This document shows positions 36,473-46,096 of a stretch of 64,000 bases of DNA, piece after piece. A program made the translations under genes and the position numbers. Below the pieces are notes generated by a model. That model had not been told where the DNA came from, made no database searches, and saw only the letters and a list, made by a program, of their open reading frames with translations. This stretch comes from Haliscomenobacter hydrossis DSM 1100 (lineage in GTDB: Bacteria; Bacteroidota; Bacteroidia; Chitinophagales; Saprospiraceae), in NCBI RefSeq assembly GCF_000212735.1, contig NC_015511.1, positions 1 to 64,000 on the forward strand, given 5' to 3'. Positions within the stretch are counted from its first letter, which is position 1; every line of letters begins with the position of its first letter.

Positions 36473-38182
36473 ATGACAGATGAAATTCCTATTTCTAATG
36501 GTGCAGTTTCCTACGAAGCAGCGGGCTGGTATGCTATTGACTGGCAAAAAGCCCACCAGAACGTAAAACGACTCCAAGCGCGTATCGTGAAGGCAACACA
36601 GGAAAATAGATGGGGTAAAGTTAAGGCATTACAACATTTGTTAACCCGCTCTTACAGTGCCAAAGCATTGGCAGTCAAAAGAGTGACTGAAAACACAGGA
36701 AAACGTACTAGCGGGGTGGACAAGCAATTGTGGGACACCCCTAATCGCAAAGTAACCGCTATCCAAGAACTCCGACAAAGAGGTTACCAATCTGCGCCAC
36801 TACGCAGAATCTACATTCCGAAGAGCAATGGAAAGCAACGTCCGCTGAGCATTCCAACCATGAAAGACAGAGCAATGCAAGCGCTGTACTTAATGGCGCT
36901 GGAACCAGTGGCGGAAACAAACGCTGATCCAAATTCTTATGGTTTTCGGAAGGAACGTGCGACCATTGACGCGGTAGAAAGTTGTTTTAAATACCTTAGT
37001 CAACGTTACGCTCCACAGTGGATTCTGGAAGGAGATATAAAATCCTGCTTTGACAAAATCAGCCATGAATGGTTGCTGCAACATATCCCTATGGAAAAGT
37101 CCATTTTGCGGAAATGGTTAAAGGCCGGGTTTATGGAAAAAGGGATGCTGTTTCCAACTCAAGAGGGCACTCCCCAAGGCGGCATCATATCTCCTGTATT
37201 GGCAAATATGGCCCTAGATGGATTAGAAAAGGCGCTCAAAGGGCATTTTACCAAAAACAGAGGTATTTGCCCTAAGGTCTATGTAGTCCGATATGCCGAT
37301 GACTTCATTGTCACAGGTGTTTCCAGGGAATTATTAGAGCAGCATGTCAAACCTTTTATCGAAGCTTTCTTGAAAGAACGAGGACTGGAGTTATCACAGG
37401 AAAAAACGAAACTTACCTCTATTCAGGAAGGGTTTGATTTCTTAGGAAGAAATTTCCGTAAATACAACGGAAAACTTATTATTAAGCCTTCCAAAAAGAA
37501 CTTCCAATCCTTTTTAGATAAAGTAAAAAAGGTTATTAAGCACAACAAAGCAGTTTCTAGTGCCGACCTCATTGCTTATCTAAATCCCAAAATAAGGGGG
37601 TGGTCAGTTTTTCATCAACACACCTGTAGCTCTAAAACCTTTCGAACGGTAGATGCTCAAATATTTTGGGCTATCTGGAAATGGGCTTTACGCAGGCATC
37701 CAAGGAAAGGCAAGCGATGGATTAAAGCAAAATATTTTCGTCCTTATGCTAATCGCCAATGGGTGTTCACTGGACAGGCCACAAAGCGGGATGGCAGGAT
37801 AATTTATCCACGAATCTATTTTGCCAGCGATGTGAAGATTAAACGGCACATCAAAATCCGAGGAGCAGCCAATCCCTTCGATCTCACGTGGGAAGTCTAT
37901 TTTGAGAAAAGGATTGCAGATAAAATGCGAAAAGCCCTGCAAGGACGTAAACAGTTAATTTATCTGTGGAACGAACAAAAAGGGATATGTCCTATCTGCC
38001 AACAGCGAATTACAACCGAAACCGGATGGCATAACCACCACATTGTATGGAGAGTACACGGCGGGAAAGATACTTCTGACAACCGTATTCTCTTACATCC
38101 AGATTGCCACCGCAAAGTACATCAGCTTGGATTAACAGTCGTGAAGTCGCGTCGCTCCCAAAGCGGCGTTATAGAGGCTTGA
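36473..38182 (+). CDS. ltrA: Group II intron reverse transcriptase-maturase with HNH
   Basis: An intron-encoded protein of 569 residues from the ATG at 36473, which has a good ribosome site (aaggaga) at 36458-36464; an in-frame ATG at 36443 would add 10 residues. Reverse-transcriptase blocks are clear: [46 protein letters not shown] and the catalytic YADD in [12 protein letters not shown] maturase (X) region follows, and a C-terminal HNH endonuclease with two Cys pairs ([29 protein letters not shown]). It acts in intron splicing and retrohoming. The stop codon overlaps the start of domain V. The GTPQGG motif marks it as a group II, not a DGR, enzyme. Confidence 0.95.
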   Translation: MTDEIPISNGAVSYEAAGWYAIDWQKAHQNVKRLQARIVKATQENRWGKVKALQHLLTRSYSAKALAVKRVTENTGKRTSGVDKQLWDTPNRKVTAIQELRQRGYQSAPLRRIYIPKSNGKQRPLSIPTMKDRAMQALYLMALEPVAETNADPNSYGFRKERATIDAVESCFKYLSQRYAPQWILEGDIKSCFDKISHEWLLQHIPMEKSILRKWLKAGFMEKGMLFPTQEGTPQGGIISPVLANMALDGLEKALKGHFTKNRGICPKVYVVRYADDFIVTGVSRELLEQHVKPFIEAFLKERGLELSQEKTKLTSIQEGFDFLGRNFRKYNGKLIIKPSKKNFQSFLDKVKKVIKHNKAVSSADLIAYLNPKIRGWSVFHQHTCSSKTFRTVDAQIFWAIWKWALRRHPRKGKRWIKAKYFRPYANRQWVFTGQATKRDGRIIYPRIYFASDVKIKRHIKIRGAANPFDLTWEVYFEKRIADKMRKALQGRKQLIYLWNEQKGICPICQQRITTETGWHNHHIVWRVHGGKDTSDNRILLHPDCHRKVHQLGLTVVKSRRSQSGVIEA

Positions 38183-38214
38183 GCCGTATGAGGGGAAACT
38201 CTCACGTACGGTTC
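38181..38214 (+). ncRNA. Group II intron domain V
   Basis: Thirty-four nucleotides gagccgtatgagg-ggaaa-ctctcacgtacggttc fold into the catalytic domain V hairpin with a GGAAAC cap. The branch-point domain VI (38217-38255) follows at once. Confidence 0.9.
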
Positions 38215-38255
38215 TTAGAGGGGTGGAGCGTGGCAACACGCTCTACCTACTCGAC

Positions 38256-39485
38256 TACGCCAGCTGTGAGCGGGTCTTCAACCCCAAGCTCCGGGGGCGG
38301 CCCATTGTGGTGCTCTCCAACAACGACGGTTGTGTGGTAGCGCGCAGCAATGAAGCCAAGGCGCTGGGCATCCCGATGGGGGAACCCTTTTTCAAGATCA
38401 GGGCCTTGGTCAAAGCGCAGCAGGTGGAGGTTTTTTCCAGCAATTACACCCTGTACGCCGATATGTCGGCGCGGGTGATGAGCATCCTGCAAGCCCACTG
38501 CGCGGAAACCGAAGTGTACTCCATCGATGAAGCCTTTCTCCAGCCCAATCGCTACGGCGCCAAGGTAGCAGATAACCTGGACTTTGCCCTTGGGCTGCGC
38601 GAAACCGTGCTACAATGCACTGGCATTCCCATTTCCGTGGGGCTAGCCGACACCAAAACCTTGGCCAAGTTGGCCAATCACCTGGCGAAAAAACGCAGTC
38701 CCAATGGCACCTACCACCTGGAAGCCAGCAGCCCGGAACTTGCGGAACTCGGCATCGAGGAGCTTTGGGGCGTGGGGGCCGCCTACCAGCGGCGACTGGC
38801 CGCAGTGCGCGTCAAAACTGTAGCCGACCTGGCCCGGGTATCTGAGGGTTGGATGCAAAAGGAATTTGGGGTGGTGGGATTGCGGCTGCTCAAGGAAGTG
38901 CGGGGTGAGGCTTGTTACGGGCTGGAGGCTCCAGTGGAAAGTCGGAAGTCGATGATTGTATCCCGATCCTTTGCGCAGGATGTGTTGGAGTTGCCAGTGC
39001 TGAGCGAGGCGGTGGCGAGGTATGCTACGCGCTTGGGGGAAAAGTTGCGGCGCTATGGGCAACAGACAGAGACGATCACGGTCTTTGTATGGGCCAATCG
39101 TTTCAAGCCGCAGGAGAATATGCCCTTGCAGTGTAGTGCCTTGAGTGTGGAGTTGCCGCTGGCGAGTAGCAATACCAATGAGTTGATTCACTGGGCTGGG
39201 CTACTGGTGCGCAAGTTGTACCAGGCGGGGGTGCGGTACAAAAAGGCGGGAATCATGGCCACGGCGCTACGGCCGCAGACTAGTGTCCAAATGAATTTGT
39301 TTGTGGATGAAGGGGCGTCGCTGCGCTCGGCGCAGTTGATGCAAGCGCTGGACGGGATCAACCGGAAAATGGGGCGCAATACGGTGTATTTCGCGGCTTG
39401 CGGGAATAGGCCGGAGTGGGGGCCGAAGGCGGAGAGACGGTCGGGGAGGTTTACGACACGGTGGGGGGAGTTGATGAGGGTGTGA
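38256..39485 (+). CDS. umuC: umuC exon 2, Y-family DNA polymerase
   Basis: Residues 12-420 of UmuC, the catalytic subunit of the error-prone polymerase acting with UmuD in the SOS response. Visible motifs: [40 protein letters not shown], and the catalytic acidic pair in VYSIDEAFL; helix-hairpin-helix regions ([20 protein letters not shown]) and the little-finger domain follow. The length with exon 1 is the usual one. The open frame reaches upstream into intron DNA (an ATG at 38223), but the true start is exon 1 at 35838. Function depends on intron splicing. Confidence 0.93.
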   Translation, partial: YASCERVFNPKLRGRPIVVLSNNDGCVVARSNEAKALGIPMGEPFFKIRALVKAQQVEVFSSNYTLYADMSARVMSILQAHCAETEVYSIDEAFLQPNRYGAKVADNLDFALGLRETVLQCTGIPISVGLADTKTLAKLANHLAKKRSPNGTYHLEASSPELAELGIEELWGVGAAYQRRLAAVRVKTVADLARVSEGWMQKEFGVVGLRLLKEVRGEACYGLEAPVESRKSMIVSRSFAQDVLELPVLSEAVARYATRLGEKLRRYGQQTETITVFVWANRFKPQENMPLQCSALSVELPLASSNTNELIHWAGLLVRKLYQAGVRYKKAGIMATALRPQTSVQMNLFVDEGASLRSAQLMQALDGINRKMGRNTVYFAACGNRPEWGPKAERRSGRFTTRWGELMRV

Positions 39486-39502
39486 AGGGAAATTCATCAT
39501 GC

Positions 39503-42500
39503 CTAAACCTCAGCCCCAAATAATGACTCCCGCATAAAAAAAGCCAATGAAGACCCTTTTTCAACCATCAAGTCCAGTATAGCCATTAAACTCTTTAATA
39601 GGTCAGGTTTTTTCCTAATACTGGGCGCATGAAAAACCCAAACGCGATTTAATAAACGTTCCATGTCGTGGATTTTGACCTGCTCTATACCTCGCTTTTG
39701 GAGTATCTCATACAGCCATACCAGACCATCTGGTAATAAAATATCCGAGCCAATACCTGCCAATAAGCGAACAACTGAGTTGGGCGCATGCTCACCCATC
39801 TTTTGCATGATCTCAATGAAGAGAGCTTTGTTGTCGCGAATGGGTTGCCAATCGGTGACATAATCATGCAAATAGGGAGATTCTAATAAAAGTTTGGCGC
39901 TAAAGTATTTATTATTGGCAGCTATTGATGCATTAAGTAGGTGTTTCCAATAAAAACCAAAGATTTGAGTGCTCAGGTTATTATTCTGAGCCATAGCCCT
40001 TATAATTTCCTCTACACTTCTTTGAACAAATTTAAAAATGGATTGGTCATCAGGTTTGGCCTGCAATATAGTGTGAAGGAGCTGGTCAAAAAGTGGTAAT
40101 GCCACATCTTTGCTCTGAACAAAAATGAATTTTGCAAAATACTCGGCAAAAAATTGGCGAGATGTATCAAATTCAGTAAGACTGTCCCAATCAGATTCAT
40201 CATGTACATGAGTTTTCAGCAGCAGATTGAGATGGTTTCCAACAAATTTTCTACACTCATCATTTTGAGTATGGACGGGTAAAATTTTAAGGGCTTTGTC
40301 GTACCACCAGTGGCTTCTTTTATCTAAAACATCTGGCAGCTTTTGCAATGAAATGGTTTGATCCAGCACACTTTGAATTAACTTCGCTTTTTCTTGTTCG
40401 AACTTTTTGGCCTCTTTCTTTGAGGCAGGAAACAAAGGTGCATCATAACTATATCTGGGGTACTTTCTCCAAAGGGAGGCATAATTAATCAACCCTACCC
40501 AATAAGTATAAGCAATGTCTGGGGCTATAGTCCATAAGTTGTCTCGAACATAATCAAAGAGCTTATTTTTCAGATTATCAGACAATTCTATAAAAAGCAA
40601 AGCCTCAAAAAGTAAAACTATTACATCCGGACGCAGTTTGGAATTGTGTTGCTTTCTCAATAAAAGTACTAAACTTAAAAGAGACGGAACATCTCCAAAA
40701 AGACTTTTTACGATACTTAAATCAGGATACATCTGACGAGCAGAATCTACCTCTATTTTAGCCCTGGCCAGTAGACTATTTTCGCACCAGTCAAGTTGTT
40801 CTGCATTCAATTCATCTAATCCATCACGAATTGCAATAGCAGCAAGCAAAGCCGGAGAAAAGAAAAATCCTTCTACTCTTTCAAACTTTAAATGTTCAAT
40901 ACTTCGAATATGATTATAATGTGCTGCCCAATTTTCAAAAGTAAAATGAACACCATTTTCATAATCAAATACTTTTTGTGCCCAAACGCACCCAGCAGCA
41001 ATAGCGTCGTTTTCTTTTTGTTGTTTTCGTGCTTCTTCAACCATAGGAAGAAGATCATCTTCTATTTTGGGTTGTAGCTCTATAATGTATTTCCCATCAG
41101 ATTCTTCAATGTTGGTACGCTCCCATTTCCTAGTATCCATACGATTTAAATAAATACGCCATACTGCCTGACTCACTAGCGTGTCTGCCCAAAGTTGATC
41201 AAGTATTTCGAAAAACTTGCCCTGAAACGCTAAATCTTTAAAAGATCGATTAATAACATATTCTTCCAATCTAATTTTACGATGAGGCATCTGCTTAGCT
41301 TCCCACCTTTCTTTTGAGTAGTGCCAGCCATATTCTACTCCTCCTATTGGATTTAAGGCTGACTGTTCCTGATTCTGTCGATCCATATCCCAATCAAAAA
41401 TTGCAAGATTGGTAAGTAAGGGGTAAATCTCCTCTCCTACTTCCTCTGAGTGCGCAATAGCAACACTTACCAAAACAGAGGTAGTTGCGACTGTTTTGCT
41501 TTCTTCCAATAGTTTTCTAAAAGATAGACGAAGCAATTTTCGGCTTGACTCTTCTTTACATTCTGCTAATTCAAAAAGCCATTTTTCTAGTGCCATCAGA
41601 ATAGACTGTAACAAATAAGGGGTTACTCGACGAGTACCTCTAAACATCTGATAAAGAGTGGAGTTTCCAAATTGTTTTATTTTTGTTCCATCATTTAGTC
41701 TAAGTTCTATTTCCAGTATATCATCATTTTTGTCATTTTTTGAAAATTCAGACTCCAGATATTTTTGTGTACAATAGTTCATTAAATCAATGATCCAATC
41801 AAGAGCTTTCTTGGGATGGAATCTAAGTAACCACAGCGTTGGAGTTTGCCAAGCACTCGCAGGGAAATCATCCAACTCGTTTTTCAGCCCAAAATCGCGG
41901 TTGACATCTCTCCTTGGCCGATGTTCTGATTTTTTGTCCTTAATCCAGCGTAGCTTAGCCGTTTCAATAATTAAGTCTGGGAAATATCGACATAACTCGC
42001 TACAATGAAAAGAGAAAAGCATTTGCTTCCATATTAACTCAAAATCTCCTTGCAGCCTTTGGCTTTTCCCTTTTGCAGATTTAATTTCATTAAGTGTTTC
42101 TTCCAATATCGTTTTAACCTCAAATTCAAGCACTTCAGTCAATCGAAAGACCAAACGCAGTATCTCCTCTTGAATCTCATTTTGGGGATCCCATAAACCT
42201 TCCCTATGACTGTTTCTCATCCGCTGAAATACAGTTAAAAGAATCAATCCAGCATCACGAGCCTCTGAAGGAAAGGGGTTATTCCACTCTAATTTGTTGC
42301 TCCAATCTTTGACAAATAGGTACAAGCCATCATTGTTTTTGATTTCACTCAAGTGCTGATGCAAAAAATGCATTAAAGTAGACCACCCATTTCCAACAGG
42401 AATAAAACTAGAGCTATATAATTTCCAGGTATCCTTTAAATCCGTAGGCGCCGCATCTGGCTCTTTGCTGGCTACTCTGAACAGGTGAACAAAACGCAGC

Positions 42501-44476
42501 AACAAGCGGGCATCGTTGGCCAGCAACAGCGTTTTGTTTTCGTTTAAAAAACGCTCTCCTTCCTCTGATTGCACCATAACCGTGAAGGTTTCATCCTTCC
42601 AGTATTGAGCAATCGTACCATCCGCAATACAATGTGTGGCAAAGCGCACTACCTCGCTGGGATCATGCTGTACTTCTTCCTGTAACCAAAAACGGAACCC
42701 TCGGCGAATGGCATATGCTGAGCCTAGATGCTGAAACAAGTCAGCAGGTAAACCATGATCTTGAAAAGTAGAGCGAACATGTCTAACTAGAGCCCAATCT
42801 TCAAAAATATCGTGAGCTGGAGCAAAACGATTAGTATCCTTTTCCCGAACCAGGATATGTTCACTCTCCAATTGTTCTACTACTTCAAAATCCGCTTTAT
42901 CCACCCTGACGTACAATGCCATTTCGGTTGCGCGTTTTACTACGAGGTCGGTAAAAACTAATGTGCGGTCTAAATTTCTGGTTCTTCCTGCTATAGCCAA
43001 ACGCCAAATCTCTTCCCTGAAAGTAAATTCATCCAGTTCTTTGCCCGCTTCGGTTAACTCATTCAGCAGCACTGCATAGTTGAGGTAAAAGGGTACCCTG
43101 AGTAAACGGCGTAACTTTGGATTGTCTAAAAAAGATCGGGCTGCTGGAAACTGTTGCCCGATCAGCTTTTGTTCTTCGAGTGAAAGTAAGGGGACTTCAT
43201 AAACATGAAAGCGGCGGGTAGTATTCAGCACCAATAATCTGAAATGCTCCAGCGCATATTTACGGATGGTAATGACAATTCTCAAGGAAGAGAATTCAGC
43301 TGTTAGCCGAATCAAGTCAATCAATGCAGCAGTTTGATTGCGCTCGATGCTTTTTTCAGCACCATCTACCCAAATCACCACTGGCTCTTTGAGTAAGGGG
43401 CTTGTCAACAAGGTTTTCAGATCAACATCCGTCCCAGTGATTGATTTGAGGGTTGTGTGTAAACTCTCTGCACAAATCTGTTCACCTTTGATGGCAAAAA
43501 ACCGCTGCTTTCCATCTACAAGACAATTTTTAACTGCCGCAGATTTCCCGGCACCAGCCTCTCCATGTACGATCACTACCGGGTTTATTCCGATAGTTTT
43601 TGTCAAATCGTTGATTAGTTGCTCTCTAGGCAGGTAATGTTTTCCACCAATCGTCGACTTAACGCGATCGAGTACCTCTGTTTTAGAATTGGTATCCAGT
43701 TTTTTGATTGCTGTTTTTACTTCTGGTCGCACTTCAGGTTCACAAAAAACAAGGGGAAGTAGCTGCTCTTTACCATTGATTAAGCTTTCCAAAAAGTTTA
43801 TTTTTTCCCCTAAGAATCGATTGAAAGGGCCAAATTTTGACACTATTCCCAGGAGGTGAACTTCCTCATCGTTGACTAAAAAAACACCACTACCTGAAAA
43901 ACCCCGTACATTTTCATAAGCGGTTCTGGAAGCATTGGAAATCCAGCGATCAGCAAGAGATTGAGAAACTTCCCATTCAAACTGATGAAGCGAACCCTTC
44001 GTGCCCTCAGTTATAGTTCCTTCCATTCGAATAGGCTCTTCCGTTTCGTAAGCCTCTGGAAACCCTCTGAAAAGGCAATTGGTCAGGCCATGGGTTTCTC
44101 GAGCTAAAGTCAGGATGGGCAATGCTCCTGTAAGCTGTTCAATAGCTGCTGAAGGCACCACCAGGGCGGCAAAATCTTCTGGGGGGTTATCAGAGACCAG
44201 AATCAAGTCACTAGCTTGCAGTTGATACTCAAAATAGCTATTCGTATTCGGATTTAATAGAAATTTCAGGGCAACTTGATCAGGCGAAACATCTTCAGGC
44301 AGTCCATTTTCTCCCAATAACACATGGCGAGCAGTTAATACGAAAACAAAAGGAGATGTCGGGGAAGGTTTGTACAAAGTACCACTGCCCACTTCAAGAG
44401 GTGAAGTTACTTTGACCGTAGTTTTACGCAGCAATCCGTTTATCTCAATGTGTTCAAAAAATCTAGGCATCAGCAT
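39503..44476 (-). CDS. Trypsin-like protease-STAND NTPase (AVAST type I-like)
   Basis: A 1657-residue defence protein. Residues about 15-235 are a trypsin-like serine protease with His51 (LTARHVLL), Asp101 (EDFAALVV) and Ser196 (GFSGSGVF). A STAND NTPase follows with Walker A GEAGAGKS (304-311) and Walker-B-like VVIWVDGAEKS. The remaining 1100 residues are mostly helical, as in the C-terminal sensor of Avs proteins, which bind phage proteins directly. It overlaps the upstream metallo-beta-lactamase-fold gene by 14 bp; that pair is the hallmark of AVAST type I as I know it. The protease is the likely killing effector. A start at 44470 is also possible. The gene is convergent with umuC, 17 bp apart. 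Confidence 0.88.
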   Translation of the reverse strand: MLMPRFFEHIEINGLLRKTTVKVTSPLEVGSGTLYKPSPTSPFVFVLTARHVLLGENGLPEDVSPDQVALKFLLNPNTNSYFEYQLQASDLILVSDNPPEDFAALVVPSAAIEQLTGALPILTLARETHGLTNCLFRGFPEAYETEEPIRMEGTITEGTKGSLHQFEWEVSQSLADRWISNASRTAYENVRGFSGSGVFLVNDEEVHLLGIVSKFGPFNRFLGEKINFLESLINGKEQLLPLVFCEPEVRPEVKTAIKKLDTNSKTEVLDRVKSTIGGKHYLPREQLINDLTKTIGINPVVIVHGEAGAGKSAAVKNCLVDGKQRFFAIKGEQICAESLHTTLKSITGTDVDLKTLLTSPLLKEPVVIWVDGAEKSIERNQTAALIDLIRLTAEFSSLRIVITIRKYALEHFRLLVLNTTRRFHVYEVPLLSLEEQKLIGQQFPAARSFLDNPKLRRLLRVPFYLNYAVLLNELTEAGKELDEFTFREEIWRLAIAGRTRNLDRTLVFTDLVVKRATEMALYVRVDKADFEVVEQLESEHILVREKDTNRFAPAHDIFEDWALVRHVRSTFQDHGLPADLFQHLGSAYAIRRGFRFWLQEEVQHDPSEVVRFATHCIADGTIAQYWKDETFTVMVQSEEGERFLNENKTLLLANDARLLLRFVHLFRVASKEPDAAPTDLKDTWKLYSSSFIPVGNGWSTLMHFLHQHLSEIKNNDGLYLFVKDWSNKLEWNNPFPSEARDAGLILLTVFQRMRNSHREGLWDPQNEIQEEILRLVFRLTEVLEFEVKTILEETLNEIKSAKGKSQRLQGDFELIWKQMLFSFHCSELCRYFPDLIIETAKLRWIKDKKSEHRPRRDVNRDFGLKNELDDFPASAWQTPTLWLLRFHPKKALDWIIDLMNYCTQKYLESEFSKNDKNDDILEIELRLNDGTKIKQFGNSTLYQMFRGTRRVTPYLLQSILMALEKWLFELAECKEESSRKLLRLSFRKLLEESKTVATTSVLVSVAIAHSEEVGEEIYPLLTNLAIFDWDMDRQNQEQSALNPIGGVEYGWHYSKERWEAKQMPHRKIRLEEYVINRSFKDLAFQGKFFEILDQLWADTLVSQAVWRIYLNRMDTRKWERTNIEESDGKYIIELQPKIEDDLLPMVEEARKQQKENDAIAAGCVWAQKVFDYENGVHFTFENWAAHYNHIRSIEHLKFERVEGFFFSPALLAAIAIRDGLDELNAEQLDWCENSLLARAKIEVDSARQMYPDLSIVKSLFGDVPSLLSLVLLLRKQHNSKLRPDVIVLLFEALLFIELSDNLKNKLFDYVRDNLWTIAPDIAYTYWVGLINYASLWRKYPRYSYDAPLFPASKKEAKKFEQEKAKLIQSVLDQTISLQKLPDVLDKRSHWWYDKALKILPVHTQNDECRKFVGNHLNLLLKTHVHDESDWDSLTEFDTSRQFFAEYFAKFIFVQSKDVALPLFDQLLHTILQAKPDDQSIFKFVQRSVEEIIRAMAQNNNLSTQIFGFYWKHLLNASIAANNKYFSAKLLLESPYLHDYVTDWQPIRDNKALFIEIMQKMGEHAPNSVVRLLAGIGSDILLPDGLVWLYEILQKRGIEQVKIHDMERLLNRVWVFHAPSIRKKPDLLKSLMAILDLMVEKGSSLAFFMRESLFGAEV

Positions 44477-45506
44477 GAATGATTAAAGCATTACTCTCGG
44501 GATCAGGAAAATGGACTGAAAAATTCAAACGCTCAAAAACATCCTGACCGTCAACATCAAATATACGGTCTAATTTATTATTGCGATGGTTGAAAAACAA
44601 TTTGATGTGCCTGGTGAAGTCCCTTTGTGGATGGCAAAGAATGTGTGCAATGGTCTCTTTATCGGGCAATTTAAGTCGCGTTGATGCATCGGCAGTAAAA
44701 ACATACTGATCGGTCTCGATCAGGGCCAGTAATGCGTCTGAAATATTCCGTTTGCTCCCATGGTGGGGAACCTTGATCCAATCAACTTGTAATGGGCGTT
44801 GGGGTGAATAACCCAATTTTTGAAGTTGCTCGACCAGGTCAAGCGGGCTTGCATCCGCCAGGAGTAGCATCCGATAAGTTCCGGCTTCGAGCAAAAAAGC
44901 AATGCTGTTGCGATTTGCCAGGCTACGGTCAAGGTGTGAAGGTAGATGGAGCAGTGCCTCAAGCCTTTGCTGATGATCCCATTCCTTAGCTCCTAAAGGG
45001 AAACGCGTCTGCATTTTGGAAATGGCCTCTCGATAAATTTCAGGAGGAGGAGATAGAATAGTGAATTTCAAGCCTAATTCATCAATGATCGGGTTTTCGG
45101 TGGTGATGATCGGAGCAGGTATACCCAACTCATCCTGTAGCATATCACGCAGTAAGGCCCCCTCTTTCAAACCTGTCCAGCCTGAAGTCGACCCTGAGTT
45201 GCGGGGCATTCGATAATTGGCATTGAACCAAACCTGTTTGATAGGCAAGCGAGACCGAATGTCGTTATCCTGCAAAACCTTGATGATTCCGCAGATGTGG
45301 TCATTATCCCAATGAGAAATGACCCACAGTCCAATTTCTTCAGCTCGATCCGCGATGGCCAATAACTCTGGGTGAAGCAGGTCATAAGCAGCTTCCGTAC
45401 CACTGTCAATAAAGATGTGCTGTGATTTTCCTGTGATGTCCTTAAAACTTATGGAAATCACATCAGCGCATCCAGCTGAAAAAAACTTACATGTGAAGTG
45501 GAGCAT
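44463..45506 (-). CDS. Metallo-beta-lactamase-fold hydrolase (AVAST type I-like)
   Basis: A 347-residue metallo-hydrolase, ComEC-like in sequence. The metal motif is SHWDNDHICG (His65, Asp67, Asp69, His70), with later ligands in LLLADAS and VPHHGSKRN. There is no signal peptide, so it acts in the cytoplasm. It lies 2 bp after the SLATT gene and overlaps the protease-STAND gene, so all four genes of this group are one operon. In AVAST type I, such a hydrolase accompanies the STAND protein; its substrate is unknown. A role in degrading a signal nucleotide from the neighbouring CD-NTase is an attractive but untested alternative. Confidence 0.88.
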   Translation of the reverse strand: MLHFTCKFFSAGCADVISISFKDITGKSQHIFIDSGTEAAYDLLHPELLAIADRAEEIGLWVISHWDNDHICGIIKVLQDNDIRSRLPIKQVWFNANYRMPRNSGSTSGWTGLKEGALLRDMLQDELGIPAPIITTENPIIDELGLKFTILSPPPEIYREAISKMQTRFPLGAKEWDHQQRLEALLHLPSHLDRSLANRNSIAFLLEAGTYRMLLLADASPLDLVEQLQKLGYSPQRPLQVDWIKVPHHGSKRNISDALLALIETDQYVFTADASTRLKLPDKETIAHILCHPQRDFTRHIKLFFNHRNNKLDRIFDVDGQDVFERLNFSVHFPDPESNALIIHADA

Positions 45507-45508
45507 AG

Positions 45509-46096
45509 CTAAGATTCATTTGATGATTGCCCTACAGTTCCCCGTTTCAATTCTGCTGGTAAAAAACGATCAATTTCCTCATCTGACAAAGTCAATTCTT
45601 CATTGACTTTGAGTGCCTTACTAGCTTTTTGGTAGGCCTTGTTCCGGGTGCGCGGGGAACCTTTGTAACAATTACCAAGTTGCCCTAATAATAAATCTCT
45701 TTGTGCTCGAATTTCGTCAAGATCAAGCGTACCCATTTTCAAATCCACCAAAAGCGAGAAGTATTTTTCGCGCACAAGCCATAAATCACTAGCCGCATCG
45801 GCATGCTTTTTAGCGATTTCGCCAAAGTCATGCCCCTTTACAAACAGGTTGATGGCGAACAACGAAGCGGAAAGCAAAGCGCTGATTATGGTTACCCATT
45901 GCAATTTTCCAAACACATTAATGAGCAAACTTGTAGTAGTTACCCCAGATAAAATGACTTGCCATAGTTTAATCGCGTTGTGCTTTGCAAACATAATGTC
46001 TGCGCATTTCTCGTGGGTTTTGTGTGTCCAGACTACGCGGGCGAAGCAATCGCGCAGTTGACCTTCAAGAACCTTAAGCTGGGAATTTGTTTCCAT
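45509..46096 (-). CDS. SLATT-domain two-helix membrane effector
   Basis: A 195-residue protein when started at METNSQLKVLEGQ (46096); the open frame extends upstream to 46297, but that part is a shadow of the nucleotidyltransferase gene. The N-terminal helix is followed by two transmembrane segments (LWQVILSGVTTTSLLINVFG and TIISALLSASLFAINLFV) and a charged helical C-terminus, the layout of SLATT proteins. These are predicted pore-forming effectors activated by nucleotide signals. The gene overlaps the CD-NTase gene by 23 bp, matching CBASS operons in which a membrane protein kills the cell on cyclic-oligonucleotide binding. Confidence 0.85.
   Translation of the reverse strand: METNSQLKVLEGQLRDCFARVVWTHKTHEKCADIMFAKHNAIKLWQVILSGVTTTSLLINVFGKLQWVTIISALLSASLFAINLFVKGHDFGEIAKKHADAASDLWLVREKYFSLLVDLKMGTLDLDEIRAQRDLLLGQLGNCYKGSPRTRNKAYQKASKALKVNEELTLSDEEIDRFLPAELKRGTVGQSSNES

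Larger units (their letters stand above)
35871..38255 (+). mobile_element. Group II intron inserted in umuC
   Basis: A complete 2385-bp group II intron. The 5' end is gtgcgacatgcaaag. About 600 bp of structured RNA precedes the intron-encoded protein. Domain V is at 38181-38214 (gagccgtatgaggggaaact...) and domain VI ends in cctactcgac at 38255. The boundaries are fixed by the umuC reading frame: codon 11 (Phe) ends at 35870 and codon 12 (Tyr) begins at 38256. Orientation is the same as umuC, as required for splicing. It looks intact and mobile. Confidence 0.93.

Noticed and set aside
36443-38182. Reverse transcriptase considered as the DGR enzyme for the FGE variable cores
   Set aside because: It has GTPQGG and YADD motifs, a maturase region and HNH, and sits in a structured intron with domain V. 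These are group II intron traits; DGR enzymes are shorter and lack HNH.
38223-38255. ATG at 38223 as the start of umuC
   Set aside because: These 11 codons are intron domain VI. The conserved N-terminus MTYLLADCNNF lies in exon 1 at 35838-35870.
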